A stretch of 64,000 bases of DNA from Moniliophthora roreri (taxonomy: Eukaryota; Basidiomycota; Agaricomycetes; Agaricales; Marasmiaceae). Of the stretch, positions 21,809-33,023 are shown piece by piece. Position numbers and translations under genes: made by a program. The stretch lies in contig LATX02000111.1 in NCBI GenBank assembly GCA_001466705.2, positions 15,001-79,000 on the forward strand, given 5' to 3'. The notes under the pieces were generated by a model that saw only the letters and a list, made by a program, of their open reading frames with translations, was not told the DNA's origin and searched no databases. The first letter of the stretch is position 1; every line of letters begins with the position of its first letter.

Positions 21809-23102
21809 TTAGCCCCTGCTTTGGTTCGAAGTTCCAGCTTCGAATACGGTTGCTCTATTGACATATCTCACCGGTACAAATGTCCTCTCCTCCCCATTGT
21901 CAGTAGTGAGTGTGATGGGTTCCCTGTTGTCAGTGATGCGAACGATGGTGTAGACAGGTGGAGCTTCTTCTTCGTCCTCAGTAGAAGTGGGGCTCGTCGG
22001 TAAGATTGGAGAGGGTGGACGAATCAGCGTAGTCCTCCTCAAAGCCATCAAGAGCTGGATGACTCCGAGCAGACCTTGCGATAAAAATTCGTTCACTTCG
22101 TCATAGTCGTGGGCAATGTTCAGAGAGATGGTGAGGCTGGTATGTGTCGCAGACTGAACACTGGTAGTCTCGACAGTCCTGTGTATGGTGACCCCGCTTA
22201 CCGCATTGATCGCATTGATGAACTCGGGAATGGATATCAGACTGGGTGCTGAGGATGACGGTGGACTTTCTGATTCGGTTGTTGCGACATTGGCGTTGTT
22301 TTCGGGGAGGGACGGTTCGTTCGGGGGTGACGGGATGGAGAGTCCAGGAGGAGGTATCCCAGGGGTCAGCTGGGGCGTTCCAATCCCTGGTGGTCCACGT
22401 GTTCTCGGGGTCGCTGTTTGCAGGGATTGTGAAAGGGATACAAGGGGGTGGGGTAGGGGTTCTGTTGAGCTCGGCTCTGGTGATGGGGATCTGTTCGACC
22501 TTAGGGCTGAACTGGACTCGGAGCTGGATGTTTCGGGGGACGGGTTCTGGGGGCACTGACGCTCTGGTCATGGTGGAGGAGATTGGGGAAAGTCGGGGCT
22601 CGGGACTCGGAGATGGTTCTGGTCGATCGAACCTGTCTGTATTGAAACAGTAGATCGAGATGGGGGCAGACATGGCTCGGGAACTCTCGACAAGCTCATA
22701 GTTCTCAAGGGCCTCTGTGGGAGATCAAGGAGGATATTCCAGTCTGCCTGTGGGAGATGTCTCTCCCCTGGAGGCAGTGGCGTAATCTGATTGAGAGAAG
22801 GGATGAGGGGGAAAGATCTCTGGGGCGCAAATCATTGGTACCGTCAGCTGTCCTGGGATGGTAAATCCCGACACGGCTATGTCAACAGCGAGCCTATTGA
22901 GTTGGAGATTGGCGGCTGTCATCAATTGGTCGAAGTGTTGGTATTGTCATTGGACGAATTGATAATCTCTGATGAGATGGTCGACAAGGGGAGTGTTTCG
23001 GGCGGCTTCAATGATCCTCTCTCTGTATGTGGTATTGTTGAGAAGGTAGAGGAGTTGAGCTGCGGTAGGGCGGAGGTTGTCATAGGTGTATGATTGAGAC
23101 AT
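21809..23102 (-). pseudogene. ORF3 of element D: dual-frame zinc-knuckle gene
   Basis: Frame A starts at ATG 23102. It begins with the conserved N-terminal domain (AAQLLYLLN), then has a Pro/Ser-rich middle and the double knuckle at 22113-22214 (CDQCGKRGHHTQDC, then CSVCDTYQPHHLSEHC), and ends TGA at 22101. Two in-frame TGA codons (FVQ-stop-QYQ and YPP-stop-SPT) interrupt it. The +1 frame is open across the knuckles and continues to 21809 (SLTISLNIAHDYDEVNEF), resembling the frame B helices of element B. The start overlaps the 3' end of pol by about 180 bp, unlike the 20-nt gap in A, B and F. Confidence 0.78.
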
Positions 23103-26100
23103 TTCGATATGAGTGCTTTGGTGAGGATTTTCCTAAGCTTGTTGGCCTTTTTATAGTCCGCTAATGTTTCTTTGGCATGTTCGAAGTCTTCTTCCCACAG
23201 CCATTCGTTCTCCGCCGAGGGATATCCCTTCCATGATACTAGAAACCTTTGAGGTTTGCTTTTCGGGGTATGTCCGATGATCGCCTCTATTTTGTGTTCC
23301 TCTTGCCCTTCTATCAGATCAGGCGGTGGTTTTAGAAAGTTCCTTCCGTGGACTTCATTTCGTTTGTATGGGGATAGGAGGGATGCATGGAAGACGGGGT
23401 GAACTTTCCATTGTTCTGGTAGAGTCAATTTGTACGTCACTGGTCCTAGTACTGATTCGATTTTGAAGGGTCCTTCCCTTTTTGGTGCCAACTTCTTTGA
23501 TGGATATCCGAAGTTGAGGTTTTTCCCTTCTAACCACACCTTTTGTCCTACTGTAAATGGGATGAATGATCATTTAGTTGCTCCTTCCATCCTTCTTCTT
23601 GCTAATTCCATAAGAGAATATGTTTCTTCTCGGAGTTTCTTTAGTTCTGACAGCCTCGTTTCTATCGATGGGATTGTTGTTTTCATAAAGGCTGTTGGAA
23701 GGGGTCTCGGATTGTATCCCATCATTAGATAGAATGGGGATTTCTTCATAGTGGAGTGTGTTCTGTTATTGTGTGCGAATTCGGCAAAGAGGAGGAGTTC
23801 CGCCCATTTGTCTTGTTGTCTAGAACAGAACAATCGAAGGAAGACTTCTAACTTCTGATTGACCCTTTCAGATTCTCCGTCTGTCTGTGGATGGAATGCG
23901 GTACTCATCATGTGTTTTATTCCTAATTGTTTTCCTAGCTCTTGAAAGACCTTTGCAGCAAATCAGGGATCTCTATCAGAGATAATCTTGTTGGATAGTC
24001 CAAATCTTTTGTATACGTTGTTGAGAAGTAGTGTCGCAGTTTGTTCTGCATCGATGGTTTTGTTACATGGTGTGAAAATTACCCCCTTCGTAGAGGAGTG
24101 GTCCACCACGACTAAAATGGTGTCATAACCCTCCGATTCTGGCAAGTCTGTGATTAAATCCATAGTGATTTTGGAGAATGGTAACGCATCTTTTTCCCTT
24201 TCAATGGGTAGTAATGGCAGTTTATTCGAATGAGTGATTGATTTGCTTTCTTGGCATTTTGCACATCCATCGACAAACATCTTAACAAATTTAGCCATTC
24301 CTGGCCACCAGTAATCCCGAGAGACCTGTTCCAAGGTGTTGAATTGTCCTGGATGTCTAATTCCTTTTGCCTCATGTATTGTTTTAATGATTTCTCGTCA
24401 TAAGTTCCCTTTGTTTGGAACGTAACATCTGTTTTTGTAAAAAAGAAGCCCGTCTCGAGTTGTCCAGTCTTCCAATGCCGATTTGATCGGTGGTGGGCCT
24501 TCTTTCAGAATCGTCCTCATTGCATTGTTGTATAAGGTTTCTCCTTTCAGATTTTCTATTAGGTCGTTTTGTAATTTGACATCCATGGCTCTGAGGAAGA
24601 ACTTATCTGGTAACATGACAACATTGTCATTGTCATTTTCGTTGTCGTCAATGTGATCTGATCTTCTAGAAAGAGTGTCTGATTGTGTCATTTTGGTTCC
24701 GGGTGTATGGATTAATTGAAGGTCGAATTGGGATAAGAATAAGCTCCATCTGGCCTGTCTTCGGTTTAACTTTTGCGCCGTTTTGAAAAACATGAGGTTT
24801 TTGTGATCGGACAAAATAGTGATTGGATGTTTTCCTCCCATGAGATAATGCCGCCAAGATTTGAGGGCTCGAACGATGCTGAATAGTTCTCGATCATATA
24901 TTTCATAATTCCTTTCCGTTGGCGTGAGGGAGTGTGAAATATAGCTGCATGGATGCCATTCCCCATCTGTCCCTTGTTGTCTGAGAACAGCTCCTGTTGC
25001 CCATTTTGATGCATCGCATTCTATCAAGAAGGGTTTTTCAGTATCTGGCATTATCAATACTGGTTCGGAGAGGAACTTCCATTTCAGGGCGTCGAATGCA
25101 ACTTGACACTCTTTGGTCCATTCGAATTTCTTATCCTTTCTTGTTAGTTCATTTAATGGTCTAGCGAGTTCCGAGAATCGTCCAATGAATTTTCGGTAGA
25201 AGTTTCCGAATCCTAGGAATGACTGGACCCCTCTAACCGTCGTAGGTGGTTTCCAATCTCGTATTCCAGCCAGTTTGACAGGGTCCATCCCAATATATCC
25301 AGGTCTGATGATCATCCCTAAAAAGTCTATCTCTGTAACATCAAACCTGCATTTCTCCGGTTTCAGGAACAAATCGTGAAGTTTGAGTCGTTCTAGAACT
25401 TTAATTGTCCGTTTTCGATGGGTTTCCAGGTCCGAAGAGAATATCAAGATGTCGTCCATGTAAATGACTATCCAACCTTCCTCAATGTAATCAGAGAAGA
25501 TATTGTCCATGAATGATTGAAACGTAGCTGGAGAATTGGATAGTCCAAAGAACATCACCATTGGTTCGAAGAGTCCTTTGTTTGTTTTGAAAGCGGCTTT
25601 CCATTGGTCTCCGTCCTTAATTCTGATATTATTGTATCCGTTCCGTAAATCCAGTTTAGTAAAGTATTTTGCTCCTTTTAGTTTGTCTATAAGGTCCAAG
25701 ACTAACGGCAAAGGATAGGTGTTCTTGATTGTGGCTTTGTTCAATTCTCGATAGTCTTGACATGGTCTAAAGGCTCCTTTTTCCTTTTTTGATACAAAGA
25801 AGAAAGGCGAGGCCATTGGAGATTTCGAGGGTCGGATGTAGCCTTTGCAGAGATTATCGGTTAGGAATTCGTTTTGGAGTTGTTGTTCTATTGGAGATAA
25901 GGGGTAAACCTTGCAGTTCAACGTTTCTATTCCAGGTTTGAGTTCGATGGCATGGTCATAGGATCTGGATTCAGGGAATCTTTCTGATGCGTGTTTTTCA
26001 AATTGCCGTTTATAATCAATGAGGAAATCGGAGATTAGTTCTTCGATAGGTTTCTTTTCTTCTGTCTTTTGGTTATGTTCTAGAGTTTGGGAAATGGAAG

Positions 26101-26260
26101 TTTTTGCTCGTATGAGGATTTCCACTGGTGTGTGGTCTAGAATTCCTTTGAAGCGTTTGATATTGAGCTTTCTTCTTGGTGGAAATTTGATTTCTCTGTT
26201 CCTCCAATTGATCTGGGGGTTATAATGTCGTAACCATGGCATTCCGAGAATAAGTTGTTC
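22922..26260 (-). pseudogene. pol: pol of element D: protease tail to chromodomain, three TGA stops
   Basis: It begins inside the protease ([18 protein letters not shown]). The RT has YMDDILIFS, RNase H has [11 protein letters not shown], the integrase has its zinc domain (HPGQFNT, then CAKCQESK) and DDE core, and the GPF motif and a chromodomain (FLVSWKGYPSAENEW) follow. TGA codons at 24398, 23960 and 23570 lie in one continuous frame. The first two fall at conserved Arg codons (NLRREI, DPRF). After the chromodomain the frame runs about 60 codons further into ORF3 as a Ser/Thr-rich tail. Confidence 0.9.
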
Positions 26261-26537
26261 TCCTTTCGTCGTCTGATAGCTCGAAGCCCGTCGCGAAGTC
26301 TATTGTCTGTCTGGTTCTGGTTCTGGTTCTGGGGGTTCTGGTTGTCCGTTGTTGGATTTCTTCTCTTGCCTCTTCCTGGGCAATTAATTCTAGTCTTTGG
26401 ATCCTTTGCTCGAATGTGAGCTCGACTTCTGGAGTGATAAGAAGGAAGGCTCTCCTCTGTTGTTCTCGTTCAGATAATTCGGGGTCTTCGGCCGTGGTTC
26501 GCCGATGTCTAGACGTGGTGTCTTTGTTGGTGCCTTA
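26255..26537 (-). pseudogene. gag: Remnant of gag N-terminus in element D
   Basis: One frame is open from the stop at about 26538 toward the protease tail. It encodes a charged helix-like segment (TFEQRIQRLELIAQEEAREE) and a TRTRTRTR run. There is no Met codon in it. The gag domain, knuckle and frameshift site are absent, and a different frame takes over for the protease tail, marking the internal deletion near 26255. Confidence 0.6.
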
Positions 26538-26555
26538 ACCTAGAAAGGTCAGCAG

Positions 26556-26569
26556 AATCAGCTTGACCT
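26556..26569 (-). promoter_or_regulatory. Self-primer-type primer binding site of element D
   Basis: AGGTCAAGCTGATT on the minus strand, two bases beyond the LTR. Eleven bases pair with LTR positions 26710-26720, which lie 33 nt from a TTTAAATA box at 26746-26753. The LTR belongs to a different family but keeps the same geometry. Confidence 0.65.
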
Positions 26570-26571
26570 AA

Positions 26572-26953
26572 TGTTACGCGAGTCCTTTGCTGTCAACACT
26601 AAGTTCAAGTTTGAGCTTGAAGGATTTGATTCTTGAAGTCAATTAGATTGATGAATTGACTTAAGATAGAGTTCAATTGATCAGACAAGGTTATAATAAG
26701 GTTTTAACCAGGTCAAGCTGGAGAAGCTTGTCAACCGGTTAAGTGTATTTAAAGAGAAAGACTCTAACTATGACTAAGTACTCAGAACTAAAAATAGCTA
26801 CTATGAGTAAGCACAGTGAATCTTAGTAAGTAAAAGAAACAGAGAGAAGGATTGGTAAGTAAAAAAGAATACAGGACTAAGCAAGAAAACGTGAAATGGA
26901 ATATATGTACATTAAGTGCCCTACTAGTCCTCGGAGTCCTTGTGATTGTAACA
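26572..26953 (-). repeat. 5' LTR of element D (382 bp)
   Basis: TGTTACGCGAG at the left and GATTGTAACA at the right, followed by GAAAG. Confidence 0.93.
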
Positions 26954-27689
26954 GAAAGTGGAAATCTATTTGCGGTTCTTCTGTGCCAAAGAACAAACAA
27001 AATAGAAGGATCTCCTCCACTTTGCAGAGTTTGCCCACAATTCAAGAACCCATTCCACAACTCACCAATCACCGTTCTACCTCACAATGGGATACTACCC
27101 AAGACCCCTTCCTACCACATTCAACAAACCTACCATTCCCTTGGTCGAACAAAGACTCGCAGAATTGAAAAGGCTCAGAGAAGAAACTTCAGCACTTCTG
27201 GACATTGCAGCACGAAAGGTCAAAGAAAGAAGCGGGAGAACATTTGATAAGTTTGAAAAGGGTCAAAAAGTCTGGTTAGAAGGAAGAAACTTGTCACTTG
27301 GTTATCCATTACCAAAACTATCCCCAAAATGAGAAGGACCATTCGAAATAGAAGAGGTCTTAGGCCCAGTGACCTACAAATTGAAACTGCCGTTTCAATG
27401 GCGAATTCACCCCATATTCCACACTGGACTGCTCACACCATACAAGGAAATGGAAATTCACAGCCTGAACTTCTTAGAACCCCCACCTGACATAGTAGAA
27501 GGACAAGAAGAATTTGAAATAGAGGCGATCATTGGACATTGACCAAAGAGGAAGAATCAACTCCTGAAAGAGTACCTTGTTTCGTGGAAAGGATACGACT
27601 CTTCTCATAACCAATGGAAGAAGCCAAGCGACCTGAAACATTCCATGGAATTGTATCTGGACTATAAAGTCACACATAATTGGCGATGA
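26954..27689 (+). pseudogene. pol: pol of element A: integrase C-terminal half and chromodomain
   Basis: It resumes at VEIYLRFFCAKEQT, directly completing the motif broken at 21426. The GPF region and chromodomain (YLVSWKGYDSSHNQW) follow. Stops are TAG at about 27003 (Trp to stop) and TGA at about 27330 (PKREGPF) and about 27541 (GHRPKR), all C-to-T or G-to-A changes. The pol stop TGA is at 27687-27689, with ORF3 ATG 20 nt later. Confidence 0.87.
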
Positions 27690-27709
27690 TCTACAATCCT
27701 CATCACAAC

Positions 27710-29141
27710 ATGTCTTTCTACACCAATCCCTCTGTCCAAGTCAGTCAACCTCCCTTCAACCCACCAACCCAAGTATTTCCAGATGACACCGTCCACACCA
27801 AACCCTTCCATCCTTCGACTTTTGAACTGCTATACCTTCTCAATTGCGAACATTATGACGAAGAGTTGACTACAGCAGTCGACGCCAGCAGCGAATGAAA
27901 CAGGGTGATATATGGATGCCTTCTTTTCCTGTGAGGACAACGGCGACAACTGATGGAAAACATAACCAGACTAGATCGACATATGGGCATGCTTGCCCAG
28001 CATATTAATGACGACGAAAGCTTCACTGTGACTGGAGCCATAGCAGTACTGCGTCCCTCTCTTGATGTCTCAAATCTACCCCTTCATGTTATCATCCCTG
28101 ATACAGATCCCGACAGAGATAGGTTCACAACCAATGAGGACATCAGCCCCAATGACTCCGTCTTCCTCAGAAGGGTTATCAACCATCGAAGAGGACTTAA
28201 ATGAGCAACTGAGATCGCATGAGGACAATTCCTCCTCCAACTCAGACAATGGTGTATTACTTTCCCCCAGACCGACCCAAGCGAACGTGTGGATGTACCT
28301 ACAAACAGAAGAAGCCCGACGCTCATGGGTGCTGTCAGCGCCTTACCTCCCAATGAACGAACCCTCATCTACCCTGATCCACTCCCCAATACCCAGAACA
28401 TCGACAGCGACAACTCCATTATCTCCTGACCCTCAGATAGAGCAAATCAATTCCTAACCGTCTCCCCTCCCAGTACCCCGCCCCCAATGTCTCTCCACTC
28501 TGTTACCCCCATCCTGAACTCTACCACCCCTATCAAACCCACCAGAATGATCTTCAAGATGGCCAGACTCTCCCCAACTCTCACAGATAACAAGCTCCCA
28601 CCTCCAATTGTCCCAACAAACCCAGACACCAAGCGCCTCTATCGTGTCGGTGTGGGACAACGAGGATGCAGAACTGGACAATAGGGATTTGCCACTTGAA
28701 ACAACATCAAGAAGTTGTACAACACCTATCATGGCACTAATCGACAAAGTCTATCAAACCCTGAATGTTCTGTGTGCAGAATGGGAAACCACTGTGCCAT
28801 CGACTGCATGGACTATATCTGCCTGGTTTGTGGATATGGTAAAGCTGGCCATCTCCCTGGACATTGTAGAAACCAAAGAAGGTCTTCGAGAACTGCAAGA
28901 CATGACAATTCCAGCAGTAATTCAACTCTTGACGTCAATTGGAGAGACGATACCACATAGGACGACGCCGACTATAGAAATGGAGAACAATGAACGACTG
29001 CAGGAACCTCCTTTAGCAGACAGAATCACAGTAGACATGGGTTCTCCAGAAGGACCGAGGATTTTTCAGTTGGTAAGAGAACTGCAGTGGCAAGGTGAAT
29101 GGCTGATAGAAGGACGACTGATTTCGAACATGGCAGTTTGA
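27710..29141 (+). pseudogene. ORF3 of element A: dual-frame zinc-knuckle gene
   Basis: Frame A starts at ATG 27710 (STFELLYLLN) and has several TGA stops at Arg positions. It ends in two knuckles at 28766-28867 (CSVCRMGNHCAIDC, then CLVCGYGKAGHLPGHC) and RRSSRTAR. The +1 frame B is open from 28608 to 29141 and reads SVWDNEDAE, LNVLCAEWE and AISLDIVETKEG, closely matching B. Despite heavy decay elsewhere in A, both frames are open through the knuckles. Confidence 0.8.
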
Positions 29142-29158
29142 ACATAGACAGAGGGTAT

Positions 29159-29777
29159 TGTTACAGACGCTCATACAGATGCTCAACTTGTATTTTTACT
29201 TCACAGATGTTATTTCCTTTTCTTTCCATTTATGTCTTTTAAGCACTGATCCAGCACTTCTACCTATGCTACTCTTTAACATCTGGACAACTACACCTTC
29301 CCAATTCCCTTTTCTAGCTATGGCTTTCTTTCGTATTTAAGAAGTCATAGTGATGTCATTATGACTTCATTATTCTATTTGTTTCTATCTCTTTCTAAAT
29401 TATGACATCATTTCTCGACATCATGATGACATTCAATGTTCTCTCTGATATCTTCAACGATGTCGTGTTCCTTATTTATGTCATGTTCCTGACTTGTTAC
29501 TTCATTCTATTACTTACTTGTTTAGCAAACAACAATGTTACTTCAGCAGTTTGTATCCAAACCAGTAGCTACAATGGTTGTATAAGTAGGTAGTATTCAG
29601 GTCTAAGCTACTTCAGCTTGACCTAGTTAATCCATTCGACATCTTGCTCAAACCACGACCGATAACAGAGAGTATTACTCACTGTTGACTTCTTAAACTC
29701 AAACTTGATCCTGAACTTGACATCACTACGTCATAGTGGTGTTGAGTAGTTGTCATTGCTGCACAAGTAACATAACA
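29159..29777 (+). repeat. 3' LTR of element A (619 bp)
   Basis: It follows ORF3 by 17 bp, begins TGTTACAGAC and ends GTAACATAACA. It is diverged from 740-1244. The right flank AGAGGG has no retrotransposon character. Confidence 0.85.
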
Positions 29778-29790
29778 AGAGGGCTAACTA

Positions 29791-29932
29791 CCCATTGGCA
29801 GTCAAGTATAGGTATATAGATGTGATTCAGATGTTTCTTAGACAAAAAAAGAGAGAGCAGAACCCATTGGCAGTCAAGTACAGGTATATAGATGTGATCC
29901 AGGTGTTTCTTAGACAAAAAAAGAGAGAGCAG
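29791..29932. repeat. 72-bp direct tandem repeat, two copies
   Basis: The units 29791-29862 and 29863-29932 both begin CCCATTGGCAGTCAAGTA and end AAAGAGAGAGCAG, with three or four mismatches. Confidence 0.93.
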
Positions 29933-30653
29933 TACATTTAGAGTAGTATTAGCAATGCTGTGACAAACTATCTGCACTATAATACTCACCTGAAGGATAG
30001 TATGGGAAATAAGCAGTGGTATATATAAGAACTATCTACCCTCTGGCATGTAAAAATACACTATAGTTTTGAGTTGAGTAATATTGTTTGTTATATTGGT
30101 TTGACTTGATTTTCCAAAATTTGCATTCTGAACACTTGCAGAATTTAATATAGACAGATGAATTACTAACCCTAATTTGATTTACAAAGCAGAATACACT
30201 AACTATGGTTTCTTAGGGGGCATTTAGGCTGATGGGGGATAGAACTATGGATACAGATGCATTATGCCACCTTATGTAGACAGTTAGAGGTGTTAGTGAT
30301 GGGGGGCCCTGAGCATTCAAACATGGTTATATTTTTCTGTATGTGGTGTCTATACCTAGTCCGTTATCTCACTCTGTATGGTAGGACTCAAGGTATTTAA
30401 TCAATTATTTATATGGCAGTCCACCAGACATGAGGCCTGTAGAAACTACAGTAGATCCAAGCTACAATACAAAGGCAAAGAGCACACACTTCATATGCCT
30501 GTTCAACAGCCACATAGATAAACTGCTGCATTTTGATTTCCATCAATCAAAATATAAGTGTACATTGGTTGAATGGGCTGAATGGGTACAGTTGTGGATG
30601 GGTTACAGCTGTACTACATGGTCTGTGCTTTGTCCAGTCCTTTGACTCCCATC

Positions 30654-30886
30654 AGGGGTGCATTTGTTGAATGGGTGTTGATTTTCATTTGTTGGCATAA
30701 TGTCCATGAACATTTTAATCAATTTTGCCATTTCTAGCCACCAATAGTCTCTTCTGACTTGTTCAAGGGTGTTTCATTGCTCTAGATGTCTCATATGAAT
30801 TGATTCATGTATTCTTTTTGTCAGTTGCCTCCTGAGTTCTTCATTGTCTGGGGCATAGCATTTTCCTTTGTACAGGAAGATCTCCA
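30654..30886 (-). pseudogene. Ancient integrase zinc-domain fragment
   Basis: On the minus strand one frame reads GKCYAPDNEELRRQLTKRIH, then NTLEQVRRDYWW and MAKLIKMFMD. This aligns in order with the Ty3-type integrase N-terminus in B (YVPND, LRRLIVKTIHE, VQRDYWWPGM, TKFIKSFVDG). The CxxC pair is lost and one TGA is present. No LTR or other pol part is nearby, so this is a very old relic. Confidence 0.7.
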
Positions 30887-31393
30887 TCTTGACCTCTTGG
30901 TCATTTGGGCTAGACAAGTATTTATTGTACATTATTTCTCAGTAGCTATACTAACTTGATCATTTGGGCTAGGCATTGACTTTGTGTCTGTTGAGTTCAA
31001 TGTTGTATTGACCTAGAGTCTACACTGGATCACCTCTTTCCTTACCTCTTTTCTGACCTAAGTGCAGAGGGTTCTACTCACTGTATTTAGAGCCATTGCA
31101 GCACCACAATATATTGGTAATAATGTAAACCTTTACTGGAAGTGTAGACCTTATGACAATATACACAGTTGAGTATATTGATTATAAGCCAGGAAGAGTG
31201 AGACTTATCAATTATAGCATGCCTATTATCTTGTATAGCTAGTATCTGTATTTCCCAAGCAAGACTACTTGCACTAGTAGTAATGGATGAATAAGTAGAG
31301 GCTGTAGGTGTGGAGCTATCAAGACTGGGAGCAGAGAAGGTCAATAAGCCAGACACCTCTTAGGTGGAGGCTCTAATGAGCTGGTGAGAGCTG

Positions 31394-31576
31394 CTTATAC
31401 AACAACCTTCTTTGAAGCTATTTAGTAAAGCTGGTCAAGACAAATAAATAAACCAATTTTAGATTGATTTTGAGTACTAAAATTTGAAAATCTTATACAA
31501 TGACCTTCTTTGAAGCTGTTTAGTGAAGCTGGTCAATAAACCAATTTTAGGTTGATTTTGAGTGCTAAAATTTGAC
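31394..31576. repeat. Imperfect direct repeat (98 and about 85 bp)
   Basis: Both copies start CTTATACAA, share TTTGAAGCT and AAGCTGGTCAA, and end with TTGATTTTGAGT and CTAAAATTTG. The second lacks a short AAGACAAATA-type segment. Confidence 0.88.
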
Positions 31577-31619
31577 AGTAGGCCTCCATTCAAATTGTTA
31601 AATCCTCTGAATGGAACAG

Positions 31620-31745
31620 GTCACAGTAGACTTGTACCTATTTCCATTTGGTCTTGCCTTAGATAAATTACTACTAGAGCAAGTCACAGTAGACTTGTAT
31701 CTATTTCCATTTGGTCTTGCCTTAGATAAATTACTACTGGAGCAA
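31620..31745. repeat. 63-bp direct tandem repeat, two copies
   Basis: GTCACAGTAGACTTGTA starts each unit (31620 and 31683). The units are nearly identical through TTACTACT(A/G)GAGCAA. Confidence 0.95.
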
Positions 31746-31947
31746 TAACTTGAAATAGTGACCACAAATGGAAAAGATAAGACCAAAGAGACTAGTACCG
31801 CTTAGAATCATTTCAGCAGGCCATGCTAAATCAGTGTTCAGGCTTGTTTAATCAGTGTCTCAATAGAAAAATATTATTCACACTGTATCTAACACAAGAA
31901 GCAACTATTTCTTCTGCATTTAAGGCTATGTCTTCTATATGAATTTG

Positions 31948-32136
31948 TTTCTTCAGGTTCCAGAGTTAACATGCCAACTATTTCTGCAAGATATTCTTTT
32001 TATAATGAAATTTCTCACTTGTTTGAGCATACAGGCAGCAGCTTCTATAATTTGTTTTTTAGTAGCCTGAAACTTCAGAAGGGTTTCTTCAGATTCCAGA
32101 GTTGACATGCCAACCATTTCTGCAAGCTGTTGGAAT
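31948..32136. repeat. 43-bp direct repeat, copies 146 bp apart
   Basis: Copies at 31948-31990 and 32094-32136 share TTTCTTCAG, TTCCAGAGTT and ACATGCCAAC, with about four mismatches. Confidence 0.88.
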
Positions 32137-32639
32137 ACCTTACAGGTACACATTACACTGCATTCCAACATAATCACTCTCATTTCAGGCTCCAAACTCT
32201 GTTTGGTGGGGCCTGCCAAAAGGGTCTCAAATAGGTTTAGCTACTTTCCAGTACCTCTTCCTTTCTATCACTACAGTATATCTTCCACATGTTTTACTCA
32301 CAACTAGAAGTGCTAATATGGGCTTACATAAGAGGTTGCCAATACAAGCACCTCTATTTCATTATTGCACTAGGAGATGCATTCAGAGCATAGCTATTAT
32401 TCCTCTCTTCTTTAAAGAAGAGAAAGGGAAGGTGCAGGTGTATTTATTATTGCACTACTTCCAAAAGCAGCTATAATAACACTTATTATATTTATAGGAT
32501 ACTATTACAGAACTTATACATCAGACACCCTCAGAGTTTATAAGAGTATGTGTTCTTGTTGCTCTAGGAGGATTGCCATAGAGACCAAAGAGCTAAAGAT
32601 ATCTATCAACTTTAGAGGTAGAGAGGGGTTGTTACATCA

Positions 32640-33012
32640 CTTGCGCAGCAACGTCAACACCTCAACAATACCAACACGGTAAAGTAGAGTTCAGGTTCAA
32701 GTTCAAGTTTGCTCAGAGGTTCTGAGGTTCTGAGTTTGAGCAGTTCTTTGCTGAACACAAGTTATGATTAACCAGGTCAAGCTGAAGAGCTACGACCCAG
32801 TTTACAGCCTTTAAATAAGTACAATGTATATACTCATTTGTAAATACTAGAACGTTATAGAACCTAGTAGAATGCTTAGTAACTATACATCAGAGCCGTT
32901 TGTGAGTCTTATGAAACATAGTAGAAAAGAAAAGAACAACGTGGTCACATGATGGTACAAAGAAAAGAGAAGAGAAACGTGTATTAGTACAAGAAAAACA
33001 AAGTTTGTAACA
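32640..33012 (-). repeat. 3' LTR of element H (373 bp)
   Basis: TGTTACATCACTTGCGCAGC at the left and GTTTGTAACA at the right. It is the same family as the LTRs of C. The likely primer site upstream on the element strand is GGACGGGATAG. Confidence 0.85.
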
Positions 33013-33023
33013 CTATCCCGTCC

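Larger units (their letters stand above)
21427..26953 (-). mobile_element. Element D: gag-deleted chromovirus in the integrase of A (TSD GAAAG)
   Basis: Two 382-bp LTRs are alike throughout and differ by roughly ten changes by eye. GAAAG occurs at 21422-21426 and 26954-26958. Only about 300 bp separate the PBS from the protease tail, against about 1.8 kb in A, so most of gag and the protease are missing. RT, RNase H, integrase, chromodomain and ORF3 are present with a few TGA stops. The family differs from A, B and G. Confidence 0.93.
740..29777 (+). mobile_element. Element A: Ty3-type chromovirus, nested host of C and D
   Basis: A can be followed through its insertions because each leaves a matching 5-bp target-site duplication. 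Its parts are gag 1330-2589, pol 2587-4582, 5208-5372, 20781-21426 and 26954-27689, and ORF3 27710-29141. Pol reads collinearly with element B across every break. The outer LTRs (740-1244 and 29159-29777) are related but clearly diverged. The outer flanks (AACAC and AGAGG) do not match, so one end may have been replaced by recombination. The coding regions are heavily decayed by TGA codons at former CGA. Confidence 0.75.
29778..32639. other. AT-rich island without supported genes
   Basis: No convincing gene. Short open frames lack recognisable domains. The segment contains four separate short direct duplications and one ancient integrase fragment, listed individually. It separates element A from element H and may be older host intergenic DNA. 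Confidence 0.6.

Noticed and set aside
22185..22653. Plus-strand open frames of over 120 codons within ORF3 of D
   Set aside because: Gly/Val-rich reverse shadows of Pro/Ser-rich frames on the minus strand; no recurrence in other elements.
740..29777. Treating 740-1244 and 29159-29777 as a proven LTR pair
   Set aside because: They differ too much and the outer flanks do not match, so the pairing is kept only as likely.
30430..30645. 71-codon open frame in the AT-rich island
   Set aside because: No domain, no intron structure, low-complexity neighbours.
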